This document shows, piece after piece, positions 11,653 through 24,603 of a stretch of 64,000 nt of DNA. The DNA is from Phaseolus vulgaris (taxonomy: Eukaryota > Streptophyta > Magnoliopsida > Fabales > Fabaceae). How positions within the stretch are numbered: position 1 is the first letter of the stretch; each line of letters begins with the position of its first letter. Both the position numbers and the translations under genes were made by a program. Below the pieces are notes generated by a model. The model worked only from the letters and a program-made list of their open reading frames with translations. It was not told the origin of the DNA and did not search any database. The stretch lies in the NCBI RefSeq assembly GCF_000499845.2, contig NC_023750.2:13893608-13957607 (forward strand), read 5' to 3'.

Positions 11653-12739
11653 GGTTGATCAAGAGTTTTGAAGAATCCAAATCCAAGGTGTTTGATGAAA
11701 GGCTGGTGTTGTTGTTGTGTATGGGTGAAATTTAGGTAGATTAAAGTGTAATCCACTCCTTGCTTGAATCCATAACTGATTTGATTTGAAAACCTTCTTA
11801 AAATGGAATGTTATTTAACTAAGTGAAAAACAACATGTTGTTTTATCCAATCAACCGGTTGTTTTGTTCTTAGAAGGTTTTGAAAAAGTTTGAAAGTTGT
11901 TTGACTTGGTTGACTTAACTGTCAAACTAAATCAATCGGTTGTTTCGTGTTTTCAACCGTTTGTTTCTTTGAAAATCCTAATAGAATTCAGTTTTGATTT
12001 GTGAATCTCTCTTAAATGATTTCTAACTGAATAGGTTCTTGTTTTAAATGTTTTATAATTATTCTTTGGAGTATAAAAAGTTAATTATACGCTTCTGGAA
12101 AGTAAGAAAAAACAGTTTTGAGAAATCATAGTGCAAATTGAATTTCAAGTTTTCAAGATTCACTTCAAGCTTTGGATTTTCAAGTGTGTGGAATAGGATT
12201 GGGGTGTACTTCTGGTCTTTAAGCTTTGTAATACCCAGGTGTATTCTATTCTCTTCTTCCTTGATTACTGTATTTCTGTAATTGGGTGTAAGTGCAGAAT
12301 CAGAGGGTGTTCTGATTTCTCTGGATTGTTGTGCCATAAGGAGTGTGTTTCTTGAAGGGCTCAAGGTCACTCTTTTGGTGGTTTGTGTTGTAATCTGTTT
12401 TGGTTGCATAGTAGAAACCCAGAAGTTTCTGGGGACTAGATGTAGCTCTTGGTTTAAGAGTGAATCAGTATAAACTGCTTGTGTGCATTTCTCTTGCTCT
12501 GATCTCTTTTAGATTCTGTTTTTAAGTTGTTTTAAATTCTACTGGTATAAACAACTGATTGAATCGAAGAAACAACCGATTGTTTTTTTGTGATTCACTT
12601 TAAAACAGATTGTATTCTTGGCTAACTTGGTTCCTTTTTTGGATTTCTTCACTGAGTTTCATTAAACCTTCAAAAGTAATCGAAAATCTCTTTCAAACAA
12701 TTCACCCCCCCTTTTGTTTAAAGGCCATATATTCTAACA
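11653..12739 (+). repeat. S-a: solo LTR of the CopA/CopB family
   Basis: 1087 bp aligning end to end with the CopA 3' LTR, from GGTTGATCAAGAG (terminal T changed to G) to TTCTAACA. Flanks AATAC (11648-11652) and AACAC (12740-12744) are a 5-bp TSD with one mismatch. No internal region follows, so it is a recombination-derived solo LTR. TATA-like GTATAAAAAG lies near 12070. The paired motif is present near 12549-12585. Confidence 0.9.
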
Positions 12740-12764
12740 AACACGACTTAGTTTCCTACTGTAT

Positions 12765-13452
12765 TGTACAGAACTCGGCACTCTAGTATATGTGAACAGT
12801 AGCTCGAAAAAGGTAAGAGGTTAGCTCGACTGTTGGGTTGAGCTAAGATTTATATGACTGGCCCAATTTCGATGGAGGTCCCAAAGCGCATGGTAAGGTT
12901 GTTGTACGAGATACCCCTTATTTCCGCGCTAGTAGATATATATAATAGTAGTTATTATAATCTTTGTTATTATATTTGTTGATATATTGTTGTTGCATGT
13001 TTGCTACACGTAAATACCCGTTGATAATTGTTGTTAACCCTAAAGAAGATAGGGACGTGCATTTATAACAAAATGTTAGCCTGCGGTTAGCACCTGAAGA
13101 TGATTGGTGCACGTGGTAGGTCATTTTTTTTGTTAGAGATAAAAGATAAATGTGCTTATTTTCAGTTAAGATTTGTTTCTCTCAGATGAGAGTTGTTGCA
13201 TGTTGCTTGTACAGTTATAAAAGGGGGCCTGAGACCCCAAATGAAGGTACGCTGTTTTTGCACACTAAACCGAGTTTTATTGCTACTTTGTGAGCCTTTA
13301 CTGACTTGAGCGTCAGAGTGCCATCAACAAGTAGGGCGCCCTCTGTCACAATGGAGCCATACTCGAAGCAGCTAAGAGAAACGTGACTCCAAACCCAAAA
13401 GGAGGTGCGTTCATCCTAGTTCAACCGACGAAGAAGTTAACTGGCAAGAACA
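12765..13452 (+). repeat. Tat1 5' LTR
   Basis: The end is fixed by the PBS: it ends GGCAAGAACA at 13452. TATA-like TTATAAAAGGGG lies at about 13215. The start is a guess at TGTACAGAACTCGG (12765), by analogy with S-b, which starts TGTACTGG and ends GGCGAGAACA. The right half shares the block CTTGA(G/T)CGTC(A/G)GAGTGC with the Tat2 LTR. Confidence 0.65.
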
Positions 13453-13473
13453 TTTGGCACCCACTGTGGGGCC
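13453..13473 (+). other. Tat1 primer binding site
   Basis: TTTGGCACCCACTGTGGGGCC follows the LTR, a one- or two-base variant of the Tat2 PBS at 44998. This PBS type is characteristic of Tat-lineage gypsy elements. Confidence 0.8.
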
Positions 13474-13530
13474 TGCTAAAACTTGATCCCATCCACATCC
13501 GTAGTTAAGTTCAAGTTTCTAGACGAAGAT

Positions 13531-14159
13531 GAGAAACATGAGACAAGTACCAACGGGACAAGATGGTGGTGAGGCTCCCACACTGCAGCAACTCATGGAG
13601 ACCCTAAGGACTCTCTAGGAGGAAAACAAGCAGTCGAGACAAGAGCAGGAGAGGCTACGAGAAGCCAATGAGCGGTCTGTGTTGGAGCAAGAAAGGCTGC
13701 AGGAAGAAATGCGCAAAACTCACGAGGAGTTACGCAGGAATCTCCAGCAACATGACCGACGACCCCCAAGAGAATAGGAGGCGAGTCTACATGAAAGGGA
13801 CAACGCCGAACCATTCTCTCGGGCTATCATGTTCGAACCAGTGCCCATGCACTACGTGACCCCCAAGATCACTTTCACGGGGGTAGAGGATCCAGAGACC
13901 CATCTTACAACGTTCAATGCTCAAATGATCATCTCGGGAGGATCAAACGCAATACAGTGTAAGATGTTCATGAGTACTTTTACATGTACGATCGTACAGT
14001 GGTTCAGTGGACTCCCAAATGGCCACATTACTTCGTTTGTGCAATTCGCCAAGTTGTTTAGAGAGCAGTTTTATACCAACTGGGTGAAGCCCCCAATGTT
14101 ATACGATCTTTTTAGCGTGCGGCAAAGGGAGGGGGAGTCATTGAAGGTCTATCTGAATC
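13531..14159 (+). pseudogene. Tat1 gag, N-terminal half
   Basis: Starts MRNMRQVPTG near 13531, then a Glu/Arg-rich coiled-coil-like stretch with TAG stops near 13616 and 13776. The gag core follows: PKITFTGVEDPETHLTTFNA, SGGSNAIQCKMFMSTF and the FREQFYTNWVKPP region. It matches Tat2 gag (VKASFKGVEDPEAHLTAFHT). The frame is cut at codon YLN by insertion of solo LTR S-b and resumes in register at 37317, which proves the two halves are one gene. Confidence 0.85.
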
Positions 14160-14245
14160 TGTACTGGCCAAACCTCGGACATCGGCTGAAGAGATTGGTG
14201 GTCCAAGGGTAGACTGCATGCATGACACGTGAATACTTAGGGCAC

Positions 14246-15333
14246 TGATGACTTTTTACGACAAGTGCACCGCTTTGTCAGAAGTAATAATTGTCCCTAA
14301 GGACGGATATCGATCCCACAAGGAACAATGAATTATCAAGTACAATAATCGCTAAATATAGAACAAAACAATTAAAAGTGTATTGAAAATGGTTGTGTTG
14401 GCGATGATCAATAAGAAAACAAACAAAGAATTAGTTGTTTCAATTGGAAAAATAGGGATTAGGTTTCATCTCTCTCACTCTTTGATTAGCATGTCAATAT
14501 TAAGTTCTTTGATTGAAATCGATGCCCGTATAAAAATCATTTATATCGATTCCTCGCATATAAAATCCTTAAGAATGTCCCCTAACTATCGATCCATCGC
14601 ATAATTATAAGAACAACTTAGAACAAAGCTCAGACGTTTAATAACAATTAACATTTCAAGTCTATTCCTAACACTCAAATATGTTAAGTATTGTTGTTTA
14701 GGTCTGAACCCTAAAAATACCTCCCAGTCAGATTTAAGATTCTCAATTTGTCACGGAAAATTAAAAGTAAAACAACAATACCAATAATCAATCAAGAACT
14801 GAATATTAATATATAAAATATCACCTCAATACATAAGAGTTTGAGCAGATTACTCCCAATCCCAAATGGTAGAATTAGCCACGCATACTTCTAGCGCCTT
14901 CCATTCTCCCAATTGGTTACAATTCACTCTATGGTGTTTTCCTCTCAATCTCGCACACTAGATTTGAGCCTCTAACCCTCTATTTATCCTAGTTTTCTAG
15001 GGTTAGGTTGCTTCCTGTGTCGCGCTAATGGGCTAAATGATAAAACATAAAAAAGGCTCAATCTTTTTTTGCATCTTTTTCCATTATGGGACCTTCCATC
15101 TTTATCTTTTTAGCTCAAATCATTCATCTTTAATCCAAATCTCCAATCTTCCTTAGAAATCTGCAATTAACACCAAATTTGGGAATAAAATACTCTTATT
15201 CAAATAAAGATCATAAAAACTATAAAAGGTATAAATTCATAAATTAGGGATTATTTTATATGTAAATTAGCAATAAATCCTCATAAGTGCCTATATTTTA
15301 ATATGAAATATTACTGAAATTAGGCACTTATCA
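14246..15333 (-). repeat. S-c: solo LTR, probably gypsy, minus orientation
   Basis: 1088 bp from TGATGACTTTTTACGAC to GGCACTTATCA, flanked by GGCAC (14241-14245) and GGAAC (15334-15338), a 5-bp TSD with one mismatch. On the minus strand it starts TGATAAGTGCC and ends with GGTGCACTTGTCG...CATCA, which I associate with Athila/Tat-type LTRs of legumes from memory. No internal region. The 73-codon frame at 14383 is chance. Confidence 0.72.
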
Positions 15334-15635
15334 GGAACCCATAGAACAGATGGCCCCGCAGCGCTGGTACATGAGTTGGTACCCTAGCGGCCATACTGTT
15401 AGAGATTTTGCACTCTAGAAGAGGCAAATCTTGTGTCGCGGCTGCGCTAAGCTTTTGCAACGCGTCACAAGATGCCTCACCAGTAACCTTAATTCCACTA
15501 AAGGAAAGATCCTCGTGGGATAGGGAGTTGACCTAGTTACAACCTATATAAAGGGTGGTAAGAACCCTAGAAAAGGTGCGACGTTTCTAAGACTGAAACT
15601 GCTTTACATGTTTTACTGTTTCTTAGCCTAGTACT

Positions 15636-16710
15636 TGTTGAATCAAGTGTGATCAAAGGCTTTGAAGAATCCAAATCCTAGTGTTTGATGGAAGGCTGAA
15701 GTTGCTGCTGTGTTTAGGATAGGATCTGGGTAGTTTATCTGTGTAATCCACTCTTTGTTGAATCTAAAGCTAAAGTGTTTTCAAATCTTTTAAGATTAAA
15801 GTGTTTTTCAAACTAAGTGAAAAACAACCGATTGTTTTAATCTTAGGTGTTTTTGAAAAGGTTGAAAACTGTTTTGGTTGGTTGACTTGTTGTCAACCCA
15901 AAACAATCGATTGTTTCGTGCTTTCAATCGATTTTTTGTTTGAAAATCCTAACAAAATCTGTTTTGTTAGTTGAGTGTGCTTTAAATGATTTTCAAACTG
16001 AATGCACTCTTGTTTTAAATGCTTTGACCAATCTTTGAAAGCTTTAAATAGTTTGTTAATGTTTTATAAAAAACAAGAAAAACATATTTGAGTTTTTCAA
16101 TTTGAGAGAGATTGCTTTCAAGATTTGATAATTCACTATTCAGCTTTGATTTTCTCAAGAGAGAGTGGAATAGGATTACATCTGTATTGATTTCAGTTCA
16201 TTCTGTAACAAGTGTAATTCGTTATGAATACTTTGTAATTTCTGGTGTTGTAAGCCAAGGAGTGTTGTGTGCTCTTAAGGTTGTCAAGATCAACATTCTT
16301 GGTGTGTGTTGTGCCAAAGGAAGTGTGTTTCTTGAGGGGTTCAAGGTCACTTCTTTGGTGGTTTTGTGTGTAATCTGTATTTGATTGCTTAGTGGATTGC
16401 CCAATGGATTCTAGGGACTGGATGTAGCTCTTGGTTTAAGAGTGCACCGGTATAAAATGTTTGTGTATCTCTTTCTTCCCTTAAACTCATTTAAATTCAG
16501 TTTTTATTGTTTTACTGGTATAAACAACCGATTGTTTCGTAGAAACAACCGATTGTTTTTCTAGTGCTTTGCTGAATTGTGCTTTGTTTCTTGGCTAACT
16601 AAATTCCTAATCTGGTTTCATGCAAAGGATTTCATTCTAGCTTAAAAAGTTTTCGAAAACCCCCTTTAAACAATTCACCCCCCTCTCGTTTAAGGCCACA
16701 TATTCTAACA
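15636..16710 (+). repeat. CopB 5' LTR
   Basis: 1075 bp, TGTTGAATCAAG to TTCTAACA. It includes AAACAACCGATTGTTT at 15822-15837, the perfect palindrome AAACAATCGATTGTTT at 15901-15916, and a 21-bp-spaced pair at 16522-16558. Confidence 0.93.
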
Positions 16711-16733
16711 ATTGGCATCAAGAGTTTGGTACT
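16711..16733 (+). other. CopB primer binding site
   Basis: ATTGGCATCAAGAGTTTGG directly after the LTR, the same tRNA-Met type as in CopA. Confidence 0.85.
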
Positions 16734-16771
16734 TGAAAAATACTCAAGTTTGATCCTAAAATCTTTTTTCA

Positions 16772-18505
16772 ATGGTTGAAACACTACCTTTTGGAAAGGG
16801 TGCTTCAATTAACAGACCACCTATGTTCTGTGGTTTGAATTATCAATTCTGGAAAGTTAGAATGAAAATCTTTGTTGAATCTCTTGACAAAGGAATTTGG
16901 AATGCAGTTGAAAATGACCCTTTTATTCCTAAATTTGAAAAAAAGATGGATCTTCCATTGAAAAACCTTGGTTCCAATGAACTGATGCTGAAAATAAAAA
17001 GGCCAAGTTTGATTGTATTGCCAAGAATATCATAACATCTGCTTTGAATTCAGATGAATTTTTCAGGATTTCTCAATGCTCATCGGCCAAGGAGATGTGG
17101 GATACTTTGGAGGTGACTCATGAAGGAACCAATGATGTGAAGAGAGCTAGAAAGCATACTAATTTAGGAATATGAGATGTTTAGAATGCTCAAGGGTGAG
17201 TCAATTGCTGAAGTACAAAAGAGGTTCACTCACATCATCAACCACCTTATGAGTCTTGGGAAAACCTTTGTTAAAGAGGAACTAAACATCAAGATCCTCA
17301 AATGCCTTAATAGATATTGGCAACCTAAGGTGACACAATCTCTGAATCAAAAGATTTGACATCCTTGACAATGACTTCATTGTTTGGTAAGCTTAGAGAA
17401 CACGAGTTAGAAATGAATAAACTCAATGTTCAAGAAAGTGAAGACAAGCATGTGAGAAGCATTGCCTTGAAAGCTTCCAAACACAAAAGCAAACAAGATT
17501 TAAGTGATGAAAGTGAAGAAGAAAACCTTAGCTTGTTGTCCAAAAAGTTTAGTAGATTCTTGAAGTGAAATCGCAACAAAGAAGCCAACAAAGAAAGGTA
17601 TGGCAACAAGAAAACAAGTGATTTCAATTCTAACAATTATACTTGCTTTGGTTGTGGTGAACAAGGGCATATAAAAGATGATTGCCCAAATAAAGAAAGC
17701 AATGAAAAGAAATCAAGCTACAAGGATAAAAAGGGAAAATCAAGAAGAGCATATATTGCTTGGGATGAAAATGAAGTTTCCTCATCAAGCTCCTCATCAA
17801 GTGAAGATGAAAAGGCAAACATATGCTTAATTGCAGAAGAAGATGATGAGTCAAGCAGCTCAAGCAATGTAAGTTCATGTGCTTCCCTAAGTGTTGAAAA
17901 TTATAGTAAATTGCTTCATGCTTTTCAAGAAACTCATGAAGAAGCTAACCGATTGGTTCTCTCAAACAATCGATTGAAAGGGCTAAACAACTGGCTTGAA
18001 AAGAGGGTTAAGACACTTGAAGAAGAGCTGGAAAAATCAAAAATTGATTTTTGAAAAACTTGAAAAACATTGCAAAAACTCTTCTAATGTGTGTTACTCT
18101 CTTGTTTGTGAAAATTGTGAAAATCTTGAAAAGAAAGTTCATTATCTTGTTAGAACTGTGGATAAGCTTTCAAAGGGTAAATCCAACTTTGAGAATGTCT
18201 TGGCATCTCAAAAGTGTGTTTTTGAAAGAGTTGGATTAGGTTTTAATCCACAGAACAAGCATGATAAGTTTTCAAAGAATTTTTCAAAAGTGCTAGTAAA
18301 ACAAACGATTGTTAAGTCGAAACAACCGATTGTTACATGCTTTTATTGCATGAAAAGAGGTCATTCAGTCAGATTCTGTAAAATAAGGAAATATTTTGTT
18401 CCCCGAGGTTTCATGAAATGGATTCCCAAAGGTTGTGAGGTTTCAAATGATAAAAATAAATCAAATGGATCCACATTTGTAAGGGGACTAAATCTTGTGG
18501 CTTGA
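16772..18505 (+). pseudogene. CopB gag (copia UBN2-type), broken
   Basis: The start is ATG 16772 (MVETLPFGKGASINRP). N-terminal copia gag signature NYQFWKVRMKIFVESLDKGI, then a frameshift near 16940 in an A-run. The core resumes with EYEMFRMLKGESIAEVQ (17177) and HVRSIALKASKHKSKQ (about 17450), separated by breaks near 17165 and 17337. A TGA near 17567 replaces AGA of CopA. The CCHC knuckle CFGCGEQGHIKDDC is at about 17643-17684, followed by an acidic Ser/Glu tract. The C-terminal segment (17996-18505) has CFYCMKRGHSVRFC and ends NLVA-stop as in CopA. Paired motifs at 18300-18335 are translated as KQTIVKSKQPIV. Confidence 0.88.
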
Positions 18506-19017
18506 ATTCATTTTAATACAGGGATACTAGAAGAAACATGAAGCCTTGAGTCATCTAATCAGGTTCTTGGAAGAAAAGGATTAAGACTGGAACTCAATTA
18601 AGGGTGTGTACCAGTCCAAGCTTTTTCAAAAGTCAAAAGAATAAGACCTTCATAAAAGGATAAGACCTTCCTTATTTTTGTCTATGTTTTTAATTACTGA
18701 TTCATGCTTAATTTTCTTTTTCAAATGAGCAATTACATCTGTTTTGAACCTTTCTCAGTCTAAGCTTAAAAATCACAATTTGTCAACATGTTGCAGAAAA
18801 GCAACCGATTGTTTCCTCGAAACAACCAATTGTTTCTTCTTTGACAACACTGTGAAGAATTGAATTAATTTCTCTATACTTTCTGTCTGTTGCAGATCTC
18901 AATATGAAAGGATCTTGAGTCAATAAAGCAGTCTTGAAAGCCTGATTGTGTTCTGGAGGAAGTCACAAGATGTCATAAAGGAATATATTCCATATCTTGG
19001 AAATTCAAGAGACTTTA

Positions 19018-19701
19018 TGATGGAAGAGGCCTCAACACCAATCCATTGAAAGGCCACCAAAATGTCAAATTGAGACAAGCACTAGAGTTATGGTCAAAGA
19101 GGGGTCAAAGAGGACACATTCTACATGTCATAAACTCTAGTGTAGAGTAGACTTTAATTTCTTGTCAAAATTAGCACAGGAACTTTATTTTGTAATTTTT
19201 CTTAGAATTAATTTTGGCACCTAAAACACCAACCTAGGTAAACTTAGAGTTTCTAAAAACCTCTAAATTTACCAAGGCCGGTCTAGAAAGCCCATGGAGG
19301 GGGTGAGCATACAAACTAGACACACCCCTCCCCATGTTCTCATTTAGGCTCCACTTTTGGGAGGGAATTCATTTGAATTTCCCTCCACTTTCTTTTGAAT
19401 TTCCAGCCCTCTAAACACTATAAATTGAGGTGTTTGGCTCTCTTTTGGAAAGATTAATTCATTAGTGAAATGCTGCCAATTTTGTGCCATTTTCACTCTT
19501 TGCCTAAAACCTCTCAGGATTAGGCTCTTAATCTTCCTACCGTCACCTTCCAAGTGAGATAGCCTCACCACTCACTCTTCATACTTAGCATGCACCTTCA
19601 AGGAGTCCAGCTCTCTACGTGAGATCCTTGTTCCACCATCAATCCATGGAGCTTCCACAATTCACCTTCAAAACCGCAAAGAAGAAGACACAAATCCATC
19701 A
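19018..19701 (+). repeat. Chr1 5' LTR
   Basis: 684 bp, TGATGGAAGAGGCC to AAATCCATCA. Solo LTR S-e at 40309-41014 is the same family in reverse orientation. Confidence 0.92.
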
Positions 19702-22700
19702 TTTGGTATCATGAGCTATGGTTCTTCAAGAGCTAAGTGTGCCTTCTTCTTTTCATTTTAATTTTTGTGTTTGATTCTGGATTCCTTGTTGTTCATCACG
19801 TCCATATTGTCTTGCTGTTTTTTAATTTTCGTTTTGAATTGGTGTGCTGTTTGGAAATTCCAATCGGTGCATCTTGTTCAATTGTTCTTGAGCAATCCTT
19901 GTGCAATTTTGTGTAGGATTCCATATAGTTTGTGTTGCTGTTCTGTTTTTGGTTTATTTGAGTCTTTATTGCAATTTTAATTGGTTTATATTGTGTTCAT
20001 TTGAGTGATTTTGATTTTTGAGTCCAATTGTGTTTTGTCAAGACATGTTTCTCCTAATTTGTCATCAATTCCATGTAGTGTTGATTTTGTAGATAATTTT
20101 GGTTTCTTGATTTGATTTGAGTCCAGATCTATAATTTTGTTTTTGTTGATCCTTTGGTGCAGTTTTTTCTTTTAGTTTGAGTTCATATTTGTGTGCTAGA
20201 TCCATACAAATTCATATACATCCACTCCATTGTGTTTTTGAAGTTCTTCATTCTGTTTTTAAATTCCAGAATTAGGATTACTCTGTTTTTCAAATTCTGT
20301 GTTGGCTGTTTTTTGTTATGAAATTCAAATATGTTGAAGAAAAATTATGAAAATCTGGATCTATACAGTTTGATGTATTAGAAAATCAAGAGAAAAAAAA
20401 AATCAGATCAAAAGACAAAATAGAGAAAAAATGATAAATAAAACAAAAAAAGTGTGCATCCTGGTGCCAAAAGATACGGTAATCGGACAAGAATTTTGAA
20501 AAATTTATCACAATTATTTGGTGCATAGTTTTGGTGTGATTCCAGCGCCAAAAGTTTGCTAAGACCTTGAATTATTTGTGGTTCAAATTTCAGAATCAAA
20601 TTTCAAATAGCCAACTCAGCATAAATTTTATAAGTCTCGCTTTTTGGACCTAAATATTTCCAATAGTACTGTTTCGTTTTTTTTTAATCAATTCTAGTGC
20701 CATTCTCTAGGTTCAATTTGTGTGTTACCTTTTGTTGAGTGCCTATTTTTTATTGCTTGTCCAATATTATTCAAAACTCTTTCTAAGTTGTGTCCTATAA
20801 TTCAAATCCATTTGTTGTTGTCCTGTTTTAAAATTTGAATTGTTTCTTGCTTTCATTTCTTGACCTCTAAATTGTTGGTGGACAAATTTCAAATTGATGC
20901 TTGTTAAGTGGAATTGACCTTGTGGTAAGTCTATCCCTACTTAGTAGGTACTGTTTTGAAGATTTTAATTGGCTAACCATAAGAGGTTAAGGCAAGGAGT
21001 TGCAGCAAACACAAATACAAATACAAACACATACACTTTCTAGAACACAACAAGGAAGATCAATCACAAGCCAAGGAGTGCATAGTTTAGGAAATCTGAA
21101 TTTTATTTTTTGTAATTCAATTTCTTTGTATTTCTTTGAGTTGTAATTACATTCAACCTTTGGTTAATTAGTGGATTAATCACGTGTAGACGGTGAGTGT
21201 GTCTTCAATGGCTCCAAGTGTCTAGAAGCCTCACCTTAGGAATCATCTAGTTTAAAGTTTTGTAGCTAGCAATCTTTAATTTGTGCTTAGTTAATTGCTT
21301 TACTTTAATTACTTGATTTGCATTGTTTAATTGCTTTGCATTGTTTTCCTTTGCATAAAATTGACTTTTCATTCCTAATTGTGATCTAAGTAAATTACTT
21401 AGAAAAAGAATTGTGTGAAGTCTTGAGGGATAGGTTTTGGCAAGGAAAGACTTGGTACTTAAGAAGTCCTAGTTGTTGGGTTTAATAGTGCCAAAGTTCA
21501 AGAGGGGGGGTGAATTGACCTTTTAAAACTTCTTCGCAGAAACAGTGTTTAACCCAGTTTTACAGAAAATAAATCGATTTATGTGAAAATGAACAAATTT
21601 ATTTCAGCACTGTTTTTCTGTTTGAAACGCTTTTAATACAGCAGAGCTAATCACAAGACTATGCAGTGAGGATTTCCAGCAGCACACACAGATATCAGAT
21701 TTGAAAAACAGTGAAACACAAAAACAGCAAGCTTCAATTTCAGGCAAGTGATTAAGGTTCAATTGATAGTATGCTAGTTAATTGAGTGACCTTTGCAAAC
21801 AAGCTGTTCCTGTGACTTTTAACAGACTATGAGTGTTCTTCTTGATGTCAAGAAATTTTCCAGAAATTAAGAACAATGAATCACAAAACAGCAAGCTTCA
21901 ACTTTAAGCAATTTGTTTAAGGTTCAATTAATAGCATTGACAGTTTCTTGAACAGCCTATCACAGTCAATCTGTTCCAATGGTTTTAGCAGATTATGTAT
22001 GTTCTTATCAGATTCAAATACCTTTTTCAGAAATCAAGAACAGTATGCACAGTGCCCAGAAAGAACAGATTTATTTTCAATTGAACAGATTTATTTCTTT
22101 GCTGTTTTATCAATTATGCAGAATCGAAATTGCAGAGTGAGGGAGAGAATGAACACAAACAATTATACTGGTTCACTCAACCTGAGCTACATCCAGTCTT
22201 CACCAACAACAGGTGGAATTCACTAACACACACAGTACAATCAAGTACACTTCCCACTGTTCTTGAAACCTACAAGAACTTAGGTACTCTTGCTGAAAAA
22301 ACCTATTTCAGCACTCATACACACACATCCACTCTCCAAGAACACCTATCAAGAAGAGGATTCAACCAAACTATTACAAGTAATAAGAAGTGAAACGACT
22401 ACACCTGATTGAGGTAACAAAGATCTGCCTTAACCCAGTAGGCAAGATTGCTAGAACAGTAGCTGCACCTCACACCAAGCTTTTGGAACCAAACCAAGAA
22501 CAAGCACTTTTTGATTTTTGAAATCTTTGAAGAACAAATGCTAATCCTTGAAAACACTTAACTCTCTACTGTCAAAACTTGTTTTTTGCAAATGTATGAA
22601 CTGTTTGAATCGTTGTTGAACTCAGAAAACAAGTTTGCATTTTATAGAGAACCAGCTTATAACAGATTTTTGAAAAACAGTTAAAGCTGTTATAAAATGA

Positions 22701-23391
22701 ACAGATTGAAAATAAAATGAACAGATTTATTTTCAAAAAGCAGTTAGAGAATCTGTTAAGTGAGGAGACTTAGTCAACCATTCTGGTGCAGAGATAAAAC
22801 TGAAAACGTTTAAGCTTGTCATGGCACCAGAGAGAAAAAGAATCTATTCATTTACAGATGAACAGATTTATTTTTCAAAACGAAAACAGAGAAGGTTTAA
22901 CTATTTGAAACTCAGTCGTTTTGAAAAGAAGAAGACTTAGTCAAAGTACCTGATGCACAAAATCAAATTTTTACAAGACTTTAGCCAAGGCATCAGTGAA
23001 GAAAATGAATCTGTTTATTTAGAAAAGAACAGATTTATTTTTATGCAGTAAAACGTGTTTTTGTGTAAAACATGTGAAAAACAGTTTTAGAAAACTTATG
23101 CTTGTTCTTATCACATGGCCAGTGGTTATGAGGTGAGTTACTCAGCAAAAAGCCCACTCTTAGACAACCTCTAAGCACTAACTAAGACATACTTAAAGCA
23201 AAGCACAAATACATGGAAAGTACATAAATGTCTTCATCAAACACTACATACAAGTCTTCATCAAACACAATCTTGAAGGGGCAGCAACCATCTTCAACAC
23301 TAGTGACTCACCTCTCTTTCCTGGAAAGCTACCTTCATTACTTTCCTTTTCTTTCTTGATGTAAAATACTTTTAAACACAAAGCTTTAGTC
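19702..23391 (+). other. Chr1 PBS and long leader
   Basis: The PBS TTTGGTATCATGAGC begins at 19702 (initiator tRNA-Met type). The leader is T-rich and non-coding. At about 20430-20600 it contains a block closely resembling the leaders of Chr2 and Chr3: AAAAAATGATAAATAAAA, then TACGGTAATC, ATTATTTGG and GATTCCAG. Leader sequence stops at 21473 where S-d is inserted and resumes at 23305. Confidence 0.8.
21474..23299 (-). repeat. S-d: large solo LTR, probably copia, minus orientation
   Basis: 1826 bp beginning TGTTGGGTTTAAT and ending TTCAACA, so the ends are TGTTG...CAACA. Perfect TSD CTAGT at 21469-21473 and 23300-23304. GAGGGGGGGTGAATTG near the left end is the reverse complement of the CAATTCACCCCCC that ends plant copia LTRs (compare CopA near 1706), so I read it as minus orientation. 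It contains many copies of GAACAGATTTATTTT, several in pairs 20 bp apart. No convincing ORF. Confidence 0.83.
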
Positions 23392-24600
23392 ATGTCAACT
23401 CACTCTTCTAAATCTAGTGAAAGTGATATAAAGTCCATTAAAAATCTTTTAAAACAATTAGCCAAGGACTTTCAATCATTCTCATATAGACAATTGGAAC
23501 ATAAGGCACAAATCAAAGAGTTTGAAATGGCTAAAGAAAAGGATGAAAGCTCTCAAAAATTTTAAAAAATATATTCACATGCATCTAGTTCTCACAATCA
23601 TGAATCTTTTAGGGAAGAAAGTCTTAGGATAAATGAATATTATCAACCACCCCCTAGGAGAACTAGAAGAGAAAGAAAAGAACAAGAAAGCACTAAGGAG
23701 GTTAGGGTAGATCTAGCTTATTTCCATGGGAAAGAAAATGTAGAAGCCTATCTAGATTGAGAAATGAAGGTAGAACAATTGTTTGCTTGCAACCATGTGA
23801 GTGAAGAAAAGAAAGTACCCTTAGTCACCTTAAGTTTTCAAGGAAATGCTATGAATTGGTGGATTGCCCTAAAAAGAGAGAGACATCTCCATAAGGACCC
23901 TTCCATTACATATTGGAATGACCTTAGGGGAGCCTTGAGATGTTGCCATATTCCCTCATACTACAATAGGAAGTCAATGGACAAACTCCAAGGACTTCAT
24001 CAAAAAAATCTAAGTGTAGAAGAATATTGGCAAAAGATGGTGTTATATATAAGAAGGGCAGGGATTAACGAAGACAATCATACCACCATATCTAGGTTTT
24101 TAAGTGGTCTCAAACTTATGATAAGAAACAAAGTTGAACTTTTACCCTATAAAGATTTAAATGACTTGATTCAACTTAGCATTAAAGTTGAAAAACAAAT
24201 TTTGAGAAAACAATCAAGTCAAAAACAAAGTTCAAACTCTGTATCTCATGACAAGGAAGAGGTCAAAAGAGGGGAAGAGCATATAAAAGAAGCATCTCTA
24301 GAACCTTCCCAAAACCTACCCAAATACGCTCATATCTCACACACTCAAACTAGAGAAATTCCATGTTTTAAATGTATTGGTAATGATCATTTAGCATCAC
24401 ATTGTTCCAATGAAAGATCTATGATCTTAAGGGACAAAGATAACAATAGTAGCCAAGACAAAGAAACTAATGGGAGTGAAGAAAATATGAAAATAGAAAA
24501 TAACCAACAAGTGAAGGTCGAGTTATCTATAGGCACCTACAAAGATAAAGTTTTATGTGATGCAGTGCCTAAACAAATTTGTCATGTCTTATTGAGATGA
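23392..24600 (+). pseudogene. Chr1 gag, broken
   Basis: The start is ATG 23392 (MSTHSSKSSESD). In-frame stops at about 23563 (TAA) and 23758 (TGA, where related gags have Trp). From 23764 the frame is open: the Retrotrans_gag core VTLSFQGNAMNWWIALKRER, then WNDLRGALRCCHIPSYYNR, and a CCHC knuckle CFKCIGNDHLASHC near 24364-24405. It ends in the start of the protease region (VELSIGTYKDKVLCDAVP), closed by a TGA at 24598. Confidence 0.85.
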
Positions 24601-24603
24601 CCA

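Noticed and set aside
14383..14604. A 73-codon frame in S-c.
   Set aside because: Lies in an LTR, low complexity, no motif.
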